In this document: positions 50,214-61,100 of the stretch, in pieces
How positions within the stretch are numbered: the stretch's first letter is position 1
How the letters are laid out: every line of letters begins with the position of its first letter
Assembly: GCF_048066175.1 (NCBI RefSeq)
Contig: NZ_JBLTXA010000002.1
Coordinates: 248,001-312,000 of the forward strand
Source: Niveispirillum fermenti
GTDB taxonomy: Bacteria > Pseudomonadota > Alphaproteobacteria > Azospirillales > Azospirillaceae
Direction of reading: 5' to 3'
Length of the DNA stretch: 64,000 nucleotides
The notes under the pieces: generated by a model
Databases searched by the model: none
Told to the model about the DNA's origin: nothing
The model's input: the letters and a program-made list of their open reading frames with translations, nothing else
Program-made: the position numbers and the translations under genes

Positions 50214-52229
50214 TTATACCGCGTTCATCGTCAGCAGGTCATAGCTGGCGACCAGTTCGCCCTCCTGGTTCGTGACCGCCACGTTCCAGCGGACCTCCCC
50301 CATTTCCGGCGTCTTGGCTGTCTTTTCCTTGGCGGTCAGGGCGGCCCGGATGCTGTCGCCGGGCTTCACCGGCTTGATGAAACGCAGCCCTTCCAGCCCG
50401 TAATTGGCCAGAACGGGACCCGGCGACGGGTCGACGAACAGGCCGGCCGCAAAGGACAGGATCAGGTATCCATGCGCCACACGCCCGCCGAAGATGGGAC
50501 TGGCCTTGGCCGCTTCCTCGTCCATGTGGGCATAGAAGGTGTCGCCCGTGAAATGGGCGAAATGCTCGATATCCTCCAGCGTGATGGTGCGGGCCGCCGT
50601 CTTCTTGGTATAGCCCACGGGGAGTTCACCGAAACGCAGGCGGAAGGGATGCACCTCCCCCTCCTCCCGCTTGGCGCCGGCCAGCCAGGTGCCGGTGATG
50701 GCGGTCAGCATGTCGGGCGAGCCCTGCAGAGCGGAACGCTGCATGTAATGCTTCACGCCGCGGATGCCGCCCATCTCCTCCCCGCCGCCGGCCCGTCCGG
50801 GGCCGCCATGCACCAGGACCGGCAGGGGCGAGCCATGGCCCGTCGATTCCCGGGCACAGTCGCGGTTCAGGAAATGGATACGGCCATGGAACGACCCCAC
50901 GCCCATCAGCAGTTCCGTCGCTACGGCCGGATCATGGGTCACGATGGACAGGGCCAGGGACCCCCGGCCGCGATTGGCGATGTCGATCGCATGGGCCAGA
51001 TCGCGATAGGGCATCAGCGTGGCCACGGGGCCGAACGCCTCCACCTCGTGCAACTGAACCGCGCTATCGGGGTCGTCGCAGCGCAGCAGGAGGGGGGCGA
51101 TGAAGGCACCGCGCTCATCGGCGCCGGCCACCGGACCAGCATCGCCATGGACGATACGCGCCTCGGTCGCCAGCAGGCCCACCTTGTCACGCACATCGGC
51201 CAGTTGGGACCGGCCGACCAGCGCGCCCATGGTCACACCTTCGCGCGCCGGGTCGCCGACCACCACCTTTGACAGGGCCGCCTTCAGCGCTTCCTGCACG
51301 GTATCGATCAGGGTGGCGGGCACAAGGGCACGGCGGATGGCTGTGCATTTCTGCCCGGCCTTGACCGTCATTTCCCGCGCCACCTCCTTCACGAACAAGG
51401 CGAATTCCGGACTGTCGGGGGTGGCATCCGATCCCAGGATGGCAGCGTTCAGACTGTCGCGCTCCGCCACGAAACGCACACCCTCGCGCGCAATGACCGG
51501 ATGGTTCTGCAATTTGGCAGCAGTGGCGGCGGAGCCCGTGAAGGAAACGACATCCTGTCCCGTCAGATGCTCGAACAGGTCCCCCGTTCCCCCCACAATG
51601 AGCTGCAGCGCCCCCGGCGGCAGCAGGCCCGTATCGATCATGATGCGGAACGCCGCCTCGGTGACATAGGCGGTGGCCGTCGCCGGCTTCACGATGGCCG
51701 GCACACCGGCCAGCAGGGTGGGCGCCAGCTTTTCCAACATGCCCCAGACGGGGAAGTTGAAGGCGTTGATATGAACGGCGGCACCTTGCAACGGCGTATA
51801 GACATGCTGACCGATGAACCCGCCACGCTTTGACAGCACCTCGGTATCGCCATCGATCAGGATACGGGCGTTCGGCAATTCCCGCCGGCCCTTGGAGGCA
51901 TAAGCGTAAAGCGTGCCGGCCCCGCCCTCGATATCGATCCAATTGTCGGTTCGCGTGGCCCCGGTATGGGCGGCCAGGACGTAGAGTTCCTCCTTGCGGC
52001 CCATGATGGCCTCTGCCAGACCCTTCAGCAGGCGGGCGCGCTCATGGAACGTCATGGCCCGCAGGGCCGGGCCGCCCACGGTGCGGGCATGGTTCAGCAT
52101 GGCAGCGAAATCCAGCCCGTCGCTGCCCGTCGTTGCCACGATGGCACCATCCAGCGCCGACGGAATGGAAACCAGCCCCCCGGCGGCCTGTACCCAGCCG
52201 TCGAGCGCGTAGTTGCTCAGTTGCGACAT
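50214..52229 (-). CDS. paaZ: bifunctional oxepin-CoA hydrolase / 3-oxo-5,6-dehydrosuberyl-CoA semialdehyde dehydrogenase
   Basis: 671 residues. The N-terminal aldehyde dehydrogenase domain (1-520) has NFPVWGMLEKLAP, FTGSAATAAKL, catalytic Glu256 (VAERDSLN) and Cys295 (GQKCTAIRR), the same numbers as in E. coli PaaZ. The C-terminal MaoC-type hydratase (530-671) has Asp563 and His568 in HFTGDTFYAHMDEEAA. It opens the oxepin ring and oxidises the semialdehyde in phenylacetyl-CoA breakdown. It is second gene after paaG (24-base gap). Confidence 0.98.
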   Translation of the reverse strand: MSQLSNYALDGWVQAAGGLVSIPSALDGAIVATTGSDGLDFAAMLNHARTVGGPALRAMTFHERARLLKGLAEAIMGRKEELYVLAAHTGATRTDNWIDIEGGAGTLYAYASKGRRELPNARILIDGDTEVLSKRGGFIGQHVYTPLQGAAVHINAFNFPVWGMLEKLAPTLLAGVPAIVKPATATAYVTEAAFRIMIDTGLLPPGALQLIVGGTGDLFEHLTGQDVVSFTGSAATAAKLQNHPVIAREGVRFVAERDSLNAAILGSDATPDSPEFALFVKEVAREMTVKAGQKCTAIRRALVPATLIDTVQEALKAALSKVVVGDPAREGVTMGALVGRSQLADVRDKVGLLATEARIVHGDAGPVAGADERGAFIAPLLLRCDDPDSAVQLHEVEAFGPVATLMPYRDLAHAIDIANRGRGSLALSIVTHDPAVATELLMGVGSFHGRIHFLNRDCARESTGHGSPLPVLVHGGPGRAGGGEEMGGIRGVKHYMQRSALQGSPDMLTAITGTWLAGAKREEGEVHPFRLRFGELPVGYTKKTAARTITLEDIEHFAHFTGDTFYAHMDEEAAKASPIFGGRVAHGYLILSFAAGLFVDPSPGPVLANYGLEGLRFIKPVKPGDSIRAALTAKEKTAKTPEMGEVRWNVAVTNQEGELVASYDLLTMNAV

Positions 52230-52253
52230 CTCAACAATCCTCCCAAATACCCT

Positions 52254-53048
52254 TTAGCGGCCCGTGAAACGGGGCTGGCGCTTCTCCAGGAAGGCGCTGA
52301 CGCCTTCCCGATAATCATCGGTGTGGCCCAGGAACCGCTGATGGTCCCGTTCGGCATCCAGTTGCTGATCCAGCGGCACCGACCAGCCGGCGCGGATCGC
52401 CTGCTTGATGCGGGCCAGCCCCTGCGTCGGCGCCTGCGCCATGCGGGCCGCCAGCGCATCGACGGTGGCGGCAAGCTCTGCATCGTCGGCCACATCCCAG
52501 ATCAGGCCCCATTCCTTGGCCTGCTCGGCCGGCAATGGCATACCCGTCAGGGCTAGGCCCAGGGCGCGGGCCTGGCCGATATGGCGCGGCAGGGTCCAGG
52601 TCCCCCCGCTGTCGGGAACCAGGCCGATATTGGCGAAGGGCTGGATGAACTTGGCCGACCGCGCCGCAATCACGATATCACAGGCCAGCGCGATGTTGGC
52701 GCCCGCCCCCGCCGCAACGCCATTGACGGCGCAGATCACCGGCAGGGGCAGCGCCGTCAGGCCGCGGATCAGCGGATTGTACCGGTCCTCCAGCGACTGG
52801 CCCAGATCCACACCCTGTCCGCCCGGCGACACGGCCCGGTCCGACAGGTCCTGCCCGGCGCAAAAGCCGCGCCCCGCACCGGTCAGCACCAGCACGCGGG
52901 CAGCCCCCGGCACCGCCACGGCCTTCAGCGCCTCGGCCGTTTCGGCATGCATCTGTACGGTAAAGCTGTTCAGACGGTCCGGGCGGTTCAGCGTCAAACG
53001 GGCCACGCCATCGGCGATATCGAACAGGATGGTCTCAAACATGGGCAT
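52254..53048 (-). CDS. paaG: 2-(1,2-epoxy-1,2-dihydrophenyl)acetyl-CoA isomerase
   Basis: 264 residues from the ATG at 53048 (GGGGAGGG upstream), the PaaG length. Crotonase fold: LNRPDRLNSF, GAGRGFCAGQDLSDR (oxyanion hole), VNGVAAGAGANIALACD, and IGLVPDSGGTW with the catalytic acidic residue. It rearranges the epoxide to oxepin-CoA ahead of PaaZ. First gene of paaG-paaZ; divergent from paaH. Confidence 0.95.
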   Translation of the reverse strand: MPMFETILFDIADGVARLTLNRPDRLNSFTVQMHAETAEALKAVAVPGAARVLVLTGAGRGFCAGQDLSDRAVSPGGQGVDLGQSLEDRYNPLIRGLTALPLPVICAVNGVAAGAGANIALACDIVIAARSAKFIQPFANIGLVPDSGGTWTLPRHIGQARALGLALTGMPLPAEQAKEWGLIWDVADDAELAATVDALAARMAQAPTQGLARIKQAIRAGWSVPLDQQLDAERDHQRFLGHTDDYREGVSAFLEKRQPRFTGR

Positions 53049-53088
53049 GCACCCTCCCCTTGCGGCAGGCCGTCCCGCCACGGATAAT

Positions 53089-53143
53089 TAATAGAATGAC
53101 TGGTCGGTCTATTATTGACAAGCCTTAATTCCATGGCTTAGCT
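53089..53143. promoter_or_regulatory. paa divergent promoter and operator
   Basis: An interrupted palindrome at 53089-53114 (TAATAGA..GAC-TG-GTC..TCTATTA, 10 of 13 pairs, single centre) abuts a TTGACA -35 box (53115-53120). TTAGCT (53138-53143) follows after 17 bp as a -10, giving a start near 53151, 30 bases before the paaH ATG. The palindrome contains GACTGGTCGGTC, similar to PaaR/TetR-type sites. No paaR gene is in the window. Confidence 0.65.
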
Positions 53144-53180
53144 ATCCGGCATGCGAACCATTCCAGGAACAGAGGCGCCC

Positions 53181-54623
53181 ATGGGCGTCGTCGGTGCCGG
53201 CGCCATGGGTGCGGGCATCGCAGAGGTTGCGGCGGCCGCCGGCCACCGTGTCGTGGTGCTTGACGTCGGTGCCGCGGCACTGGAACGGGGGCGGGCCATT
53301 GTCGATGCCTCGCTGGCGGCCCGCGTGAAACGCGGCACGCTGACGGCGGAGGCGGCCGAAACCATCAAGACGCGGCTGTCCTTCACACCGGACATCGCCG
53401 ATCTGGCCCCCTGCCCGCTGGTGATCGAAGCGATCGTTGAACAGACGGCCGCCAAAGCGGCATTGTTAGCACGGTTGGAAAGCGTGCTGGCCGGCGATGC
53501 CGTCATCGCGTCCAACACCTCGTCCCTGCCGATATCGGGCCTGGCCACAAGCCTGGACAGGCCCGACCGGTTCGTGGGCCTGCATTTCTTCAACCCCGCC
53601 CCCGCCATGAAGCTGGTGGAGGTGGTGGCCGGCCGCGCCAGCGACCCCGGTCTGGTGTCCCTGCTGCTGGAACTGATGAAGCGCTGGGGCAAGGTGCCCG
53701 TGGCAGCGGCCGATGTGCCGGGCTTCATCGTCAACCGCGTGGCCCGCCCCTACTACGCCGAAGGGTTCCTGGCCCTGGGCGAGGGGCTGAACCCCGCCGC
53801 CATCGACCATGCGCTGAAAACGGCTGGCGGCTTTCGCATGGGGCCGCTGGAACTGGCCGACCTGATTGGCCATGACGTGAATTTCGCCGTGGCCAGTTCC
53901 ATCTATGGCGCCTATGCCGGCAAGACCCGTTTCCGGCCGCAACCCGCGCAGCAGGCCCTGGTGGACGCCGGAAGGCTGGGCCGCAAGACGGGCCGTGGCG
54001 TCTTCACGGCGGGGGAGAAGCCGGCCGTGCCATTGGAGCCGCATGCAGCGCCCCCGCAAAGCCTTTGCTTCGCGCCGGGGCCGTCGGCACTGGCCGATGC
54101 GGCGCGGCAGGCCGGGCTGAACATCGTGATTGACGAGAAACTGACGGCCGGATCGATCATCATCGACGGGATCGCCCTGTGCCAGGGCGACGGCCGTTCC
54201 GCCGCCGCCCTGGCTGCCGGGGATGGCCGAACCCGGATCATGCTGGATGCGGCCCGGGATTTCGCAAGAACACCGACGCTGGTTGCCAGCCTGGCCGACC
54301 CGGATGACCGGGCCGCCCGTGCGGCCTTTGCCGGGTTCGCCGGGGCGCTGGGCCGCGATGCGCTGGTTCTGCCGGACCGGCCGGGCGGGTTGGTGCTGCG
54401 CACGCTGGCCCAACTGGCCAACGCCGCCGCCGATGCCGTGGCCGACAAGGTGGCCGGCGCGGAAGGCATCGATGCCGCCCTGGTGCATGGCGCCAACCAT
54501 CCGCAAGGCCCGTTGGCCTGGGCCAGAACAACCGGCGCGGACCGGGTCCGCGCGGTGCTGCGGCATATCGCCGACAGTACCGGCGACGCCACCTATCAAC
54601 CGGGGGAGGGATGGCCGGAATGA
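53181..54623 (+). CDS. paaH: 3-hydroxyadipyl-CoA dehydrogenase (3-hydroxyacyl-CoA dehydrogenase)
   Basis: 480 residues from the ATG at 53181, which has CAGAGG upstream and lies after the predicted promoter; an ATG at 53151 would sit on the transcription start. NAD loop GVVGAGAMGAGIAEVAAAAGH, catalytic His in GLHFFNPAPAMKLVEVV, NRVARPYYAEGF. A second, shorter HCDH C-terminal domain fills residues ~300-480, as in PaaH (475 in E. coli). It oxidises 3-hydroxyadipyl-CoA. First gene of paaH-paaI-paaJ. Confidence 0.96.
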   Translation: MGVVGAGAMGAGIAEVAAAAGHRVVVLDVGAAALERGRAIVDASLAARVKRGTLTAEAAETIKTRLSFTPDIADLAPCPLVIEAIVEQTAAKAALLARLESVLAGDAVIASNTSSLPISGLATSLDRPDRFVGLHFFNPAPAMKLVEVVAGRASDPGLVSLLLELMKRWGKVPVAAADVPGFIVNRVARPYYAEGFLALGEGLNPAAIDHALKTAGGFRMGPLELADLIGHDVNFAVASSIYGAYAGKTRFRPQPAQQALVDAGRLGRKTGRGVFTAGEKPAVPLEPHAAPPQSLCFAPGPSALADAARQAGLNIVIDEKLTAGSIIIDGIALCQGDGRSAAALAAGDGRTRIMLDAARDFARTPTLVASLADPDDRAARAAFAGFAGALGRDALVLPDRPGGLVLRTLAQLANAAADAVADKVAGAEGIDAALVHGANHPQGPLAWARTTGADRVRAVLRHIADSTGDATYQPGEGWPE

Positions 54624-55055
54624 CCGACAATGCAAGGCGCATCGCCGATGCCATGCTGTCGCGTGAGGGGACGGGACCGGCCTGGGGCATCACGATCCTG
54701 GAAGCGCGGGAAGGCTATGCCAGGATATCCATGCGCCTGCGGCCCGACATGCTGAACGGCCATGGCATGGCCCATGGGGGCATGATCTTCGCCCTGGCCG
54801 ACACGGCCTTCGCCTATGCCTGCAACAGCCGCAACGTGGCGACGGTGGCGGCCCATGCCTCCATCGCCTTCCTGGCACCAGCCCGAGAGGGGGAGGTCCT
54901 GGTGGCCGAGGCACGGGAAGCCGCGATGGCCGGGCGCAGCGGCGTCTATCAGGTCAGCGTCACCACGCAGGATGGTCGCACCATCGCCGAATTCCAGGGT
55001 CTGTCACGCACCATCGGCGGCCCGGTGATCAAGGACACCAACGAAGAGGTTGATC

Positions 55056-55063
<8 letters not shown>
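54611..55063 (+). CDS. paaI: phenylacetyl-CoA/hydroxyphenylacetyl-CoA thioesterase PaaI
   Basis: 150 residues overlapping the paaH end by 13 bases. Hotdog fold with LNGHGMAHGGMIFALADTAFAYACNS, containing the catalytic Asp of the PaaI group, then FLAPAREGEVLVAEAREAAMAGRSGVYQV. It hydrolyses ring-hydroxylated CoA esters to rescue CoA when the epoxide pathway stalls. Confidence 0.96.
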
Positions 55064-56258
<1,195 letters not shown>

Positions 56259-56328
56259 TCTCATCTGGACGGGGTCGGACGGGGCCGGTCGTCGCTGCCG
56301 ACCCGCCGGCATCCCACTAGTGGGCACC

Positions 56329-56365
56329 ACGGAAATATAATTCGGAATCCGAATTATATTTCCGT
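56329..56365. terminator. 37-bp near-perfect palindrome after paaJ
   Basis: 18-bp perfect arms (56329-56346, 56348-56365; core ATATAATTCGGA) around a single A. It is AT-rich, unlike the GC stems elsewhere in the window. A 12-bp palindrome CCCACTAGTGGG (56313-56324) lies just before it. It may end paaHIJ transcription, but the very tight turn and the AT-rich region that follows also fit a protein-binding or recombination site. Confidence 0.5.
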
Positions 56366-56766
56366 CTCGGCAAACTTCTGTCATAGAATTATTTCTTAAA
56401 ATATTATTGTTAATCAATAAATTATGGCATTTTCCTAATTTTATTTATTAAAATTATGGGATGGCGCGATCTACCGCCAATGGATTACCCCTATGACCTT
56501 ATGCCAGGGGGCCAACCCGTGGGTCGCACGATCAATGGGCACAAACGACCGGCCCGCGCCGAATAAATCCAGCAATCGCAAGGGGCAGGCGGTCGCCCCG
56601 GCCCATACCAAAGCATAACCCGAAGGAGGTGCCCGGGAACCGGCACCGGTGCGCGGATATCCTGCATGCCCCCCGAACAGGGGAATGAAGGGTATCGCCC
56701 CCTCCCCGACATTCCATCCACAGGGCCGGCTGATATCCGGGGCGGAAACCGCCGGCCCGATCGAGG
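56366..56766. other. gene-free upstream region of the Slam/FecR locus, with an AT-rich island
   Basis: 56381-56460 is an AT-rich island (long A/T stretches such as TTAAAATATTATTGTTAATCAA) in a GC-rich genome and is the likely promoter/UP region of the locus. About 300 GC-rich bases of leader follow before the start. A minus-strand frame here (56471-56700) has no start signal and resembles nothing I know. No RNA motif is recognised. Confidence 0.45.
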
Positions 56767-58113
56767 ATGATTGGGGAGAGTTCCTTGACACGACAAAAGA
56801 TGCCACCGGTGATCCGGGGTGCGATCCTGGCAGGACTGACCATGGCGGCTGCCATGCCCGCCGCCGCAGAGGTCGATGGGGTCGTTCAGCAGGCCACCGG
56901 TCACCTGCAGGCGGCAAAGGCCGGCGATGCCTATGCAATGCTGGCTCCGCTGGCCGCGGAACGGGCGGGTGACCCGGATTTCGACTATGCGCTGGGGCTT
57001 GCCGCAGCCGACAGCGGCCACCCGGCCGAAGCCATCATCGCCTTCCAGCGTGTCCTGGCCATACAGCCCGACAATGCGCAGGCCCGCGCGGAACTGGCCA
57101 GGGCCTATGCCCTGGCCGGCGATATCGACACGGCCCGCGCGCAGTTCGACACCGTGGTGCAGGACCCGTCCCTGCCCGACCCCGTGCGCCAGCGCTTCGA
57201 CCGGCTGGTCCGCGATTTCGACCGGCAGATCGCCGGCGGCGGTACCGATCTTTCGGGCTTCTTTGACCTGTCGGGCGGCTGGGACAGCAACATCAACACT
57301 GCCACCGACCTGACGCAGATCACCATCCCGCTGTTCGCCGGCCTGGGGCCCGGCGCCCTGGGGGCCGCGGCCCGCAAGACCGGCAAATCCTATTATGAGA
57401 TGCAGGGCGCCGTCAGCATCGTCAGCGCCGTCAGCCGGCAGACGCGCCTGTTCGGCAGCGCGCTGGGGTCCTGGCGTGACAATGTCGACAGCAAGGCATT
57501 CGATCAGGCATCCGCCGCCCTGACTGGCGGTGTCGCCCATACGCTGCCCAGCCGGGATGTGCTGTCCCTGTCAGGCCAGTTCCAGAACTTCTGGCTGGGC
57601 CATGACAGTTATCGCCAGAGCTACGGCGCGATCGGGCAATATACGCACCTGCTGGCGGGCGGGCGGGCTCTGACCGTCGCCGGGCAGCTTTTCCGCCTGG
57701 ATTACGAAAACGACCCGTTGCGTGATGCCGACCGCTACGGGGCGGCCATCTCCTATATCGACCGCGTCATGGTGGCGACCCTGTCGGGCGGGAAGGAGGA
57801 AACCCGGCGCCGGTCCGGCGACCATCTTTCCAACAGCTATCTGGGCGCCAGCCTGGGCTTTGAACAGCCGGTGGGCGGTGTGAACCTTGTCGGCGGGCTT
57901 TCGGCTGAACGCCGCCGCTATGATGCGCGCGATGCACTGTTCCTGAAGAAGCGGGCCGACGAGCAGGTCGATGCCTCCTTCGGCGTCAAGGTGCCTGTGG
58001 CCGACCGCGTCTATCTGCGCCCGCGCGTCACCTACACGCGCAACTGGAGCAACATCGACCTCTACGATTACGAGCGCGTGACGGTCAATCTGGGCCTGCG
58101 GGCTGAATTCTGA
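56767..58113 (+). CDS. Slam-like outer-membrane protein: TPR domain plus C-terminal beta-barrel (DUF560 type)
   Basis: 448 residues from 56767; a TTG at 56785 (GGGGAG 6 bases upstream) may be the real start. Signal peptide ends near AAAEV (residue ~35). Residues ~36-155 are TPR-like helices (ALGLAAADSGHPAEAIIAFQRVLAIQPDNAQARAELARAYALAGDIDTARAQF). Residues ~160-448 form a barrel starting SGFFDLSGGWDSNINTATDL, with alternating strands and a terminal Phe (LRAEF), as in surface lipoprotein assembly modulators. Eight bases before the exoprotein gene, so it probably translocates that protein across the outer membrane. Confidence 0.85.
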   Translation: MIGESSLTRQKMPPVIRGAILAGLTMAAAMPAAAEVDGVVQQATGHLQAAKAGDAYAMLAPLAAERAGDPDFDYALGLAAADSGHPAEAIIAFQRVLAIQPDNAQARAELARAYALAGDIDTARAQFDTVVQDPSLPDPVRQRFDRLVRDFDRQIAGGGTDLSGFFDLSGGWDSNINTATDLTQITIPLFAGLGPGALGAAARKTGKSYYEMQGAVSIVSAVSRQTRLFGSALGSWRDNVDSKAFDQASAALTGGVAHTLPSRDVLSLSGQFQNFWLGHDSYRQSYGAIGQYTHLLAGGRALTVAGQLFRLDYENDPLRDADRYGAAISYIDRVMVATLSGGKEETRRRSGDHLSNSYLGASLGFEQPVGGVNLVGGLSAERRRYDARDALFLKKRADEQVDASFGVKVPVADRVYLRPRVTYTRNWSNIDLYDYERVTVNLGLRAEF

Positions 58114-58121
58114 AGGATCGG

Positions 58122-61100
58122 GTGACCAAGATGAACAAGCCATTCCGCGCCGCCCGCATGGCGGCCCTGTTGCTGACGGGCACGGCCCTGACGCTGCCCG
58201 CCCTTCCCGCCCTGGCCAGCAGCGGCCAGATACTGACCATGGATGTGGGACAAAGCCGGCGGGCCCCGCTGGTTCCCGGCCAGCAGGTGACGACCACCAG
58301 TGCGGCCACCCAGGTCATCATGACCAACGGCACCATCCTGTCCTTCGTCCAGGGCGGGTCCTTCACGGTGGGCAATGACGGCATACTGGACATCCATGCT
58401 GGCAACGCCACCGTCCTGGCCGCCCGCGAGCCCATCACGGTGCGCCTGCCCGGCGGCGGGGCCGCCGCGCTGTCGCAGGGGGCATCCGGCAACTTCACGA
58501 TCGCCGTCGACGGCTTCACAGGGTCGGTCCTGACCGGTCGGGTGGATGTGACCGCCGCCGGCTCCTCCCGCAGTTTCGATGCCGGACAAGCCTGGCAGGC
58601 GACGGGCGGACAGGCGCCCGACCGCGTCTTCGCCAACGCCGCACAGGCCGTTCCCGCCGTGGCCAGCCAGCGCCAGGCCGGCATCGCCGCCGCCGCGGCC
58701 AATGGCCAACCCGTGGGGCTGGGCCAGGCATTGGCCGCCGTCGGTGCATCCGGCGATGTCGTGGCCGCTGCCACACGCCTTCAGGCCTCGGCCCAGAATC
58801 CGGCCCTGGCCAGTTTTCCCGCCGCCGATGCCGCCACGCTGGCCAATTACGCGGCCAGCCTGGCATCACTTTATGGTGCCCCGGCCTTTCAGGGCGCGGG
58901 CCCCGATCTGGTGCGCACCTATCTGTCCTATCTGGGCCAGGGCGGTCTGCCCGGTGACTTCCAGGCCGCATATGGCGACCTTGTCAGCCGCTATCTGGAA
59001 CTGCTGCGCGCCGGCGGCGTGCCGGCCGACTTCGCAGGCGCCAGCGAGACTGCGATCAACGCCTACCTGGAATATATCCGCAGCACGGGCGCCCTTTCAT
59101 CCCTGTCAGAGCCGGACCGAGCCCTGATCGGACAATATCTTTCCTTCCTGCGCAATGGCGGGGCGGTCGCTGATTTCACAGCGCTTTATACCCAGGCGAT
59201 CAGCGCCTTCCTGGAGCATGTGAAGGCAGGCGGCCTGCCCAGCGCTTATGCCGGGCTGTCGCTGGAACTGGTGCGGCAATATCTGGAGATGCTGCAATCC
59301 ACCGGACTGCTGCAGGGGCTGCTGGGTGCGCAAGCCGAGTTCCTGACGGCCTATCTGGCTTATCTTCAGACAGGTGCCGATCCGGACACGTTCCCGGGAC
59401 TGCCGGAACAGCCCGTGGACCCTGTCGATCCCGAAAACCCGCCGCCCGTCGCAACGCCGATCCGCGTCGCCGGGTCCACTGTCGCCATCCTGCCGGACCG
59501 TGATGTTCATATGCCCATCGGCGCGCAGGAGGTCGGCTTCGTGGACGGAATGCCGGAATCCATTCCCGACGGCAGGTCCATCATCGTCACCGACGAGGCG
59601 ACATTCGCCGATGTGCATGTGGATGACCGCTTCTTCATCGGCCGCCTGACGAACGGCAAGTTCCGCCAGTTCCAGCGCGACCATATCCTGAATGCCGACC
59701 AGGGCGTGCATTACGCCTATCTGCGCACCGACGGCACGACGCTGCCGGCCGGCGGCACGGTGACATACGGGCTTGTGGCGGCCACCCGGCCGACCTTCGC
59801 GTCAGGCGCCAGCGCTGCCGGCACCTTCGACGCGAAGATGGCCGTGGCCTGGGGGGCGGCTCCGAAGGTCGGCCTGGCCGGTACGCTGGCCATGCCCGGC
59901 GATGCGACCTATGCCTTCACCAGCGACGGGGGCGTGGCGGGTGCGGCACAGACCGGCATCACCTTGTCCGGTTATGGCCAGAATGCCTATCAGTTCAACA
60001 GCGCCCTGACGGGAACGGGGCGCGCCTGCACCGGCGGTGATTGCGGCATCCGCTTTCTGATGCAGCCGGGCGGGCCGGACGCACAGGCCCTGGCCGTCAC
60101 CTATGCCACCAGCGGCGGGGATGGACTGGACCGGATCACCGGTGCGGCCGGCTTTGCAGCCATGCAGGACCCTGGCCCCGGACCGGAGGAACCCGGCGAG
60201 ACGCCGCCGGTCAGCAATGCACGCGCCTATGCCATCGTCGCGCAAACGTCACAGGCCCGCGCGATGACCGTCACCCAGCAGGTCGTCACGGTATCGCCGG
60301 GCGGGCTGCCCACCCGGATCGGCAATTACGATGTGAGCGGCGCCAGCCTGCTCGATCGGCAGGAAAACACCCAGCAGGGCTGGGAGATCGGACGTTTCGG
60401 CAACGGTGCCGTCGCGCTGGGCAGCCAGACCTACACCCTGGGAACAGGACAGGCGGCGCATTTCGCGCTGGCCGGACCCTTGTCAAACATCCCGACCGAC
60501 AAGCGTATCGATTACAGCCTGCACGCCTACAGCAAACCGACCTATGCCGATGGCAGCGCCATCCGCGAGGCGCGGCTCGACGGCAGGCTGGCCGTGATCT
60601 TCGGCCGCAACACCTGGGGCTATCAGGCATCGCTGGCCCTGATTGATGATGAAGGGGCCCGGAACTACAATTTCGGCCTGCCGGGCGGGGTCGAATCTGC
60701 CAATCGCGTATTCACCATCAACAACGGTGTCGTCTCCCTGGAAGGCCTTTCATCCAACCTGACCACCGATGATGCACGCTGCACCGACAATGCCTGCCGC
60801 GTGCAGTTCAATCTGGTCCTGGGCGGCGATGGGGCTGAAAATGCCGCCGGCGCCTACCAGATCAACCGGGGAGGACAGGGCCAGACCAACGGTATGCTGT
60901 CGGGTGCGGTTCTGTTCCGCGACATCGCGAAGGGCGGCGGCATCGTCGACCCCGTGACGGGCACGGAGCGCACGAACCAGTTCGTCGTCTATGCCGGCAG
61001 CGCTATCGGTATCGACCAGCGTGACAAGGTCACCACGACGACGCAGCCCGACGGTACGCTGGACAAATATGTCTGGACCATCAATCCAAAGGAAGCGCCG

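Noticed and set aside
56313..56324. CCCACTAGTGGG palindrome as an attachment site
   Set aside because: No integrase or matching copy in the window; a 12-bp palindrome alone is weak evidence.
56471..56938. Minus-strand frame in the paaJ-Slam gap ending in RATHGLAPWHKVIGVIHWR
   Set aside because: It looks vaguely protein-like, but it overlaps the start of the Slam-like gene, has no start signal and matches no family I know. A pseudogene fragment cannot be excluded.
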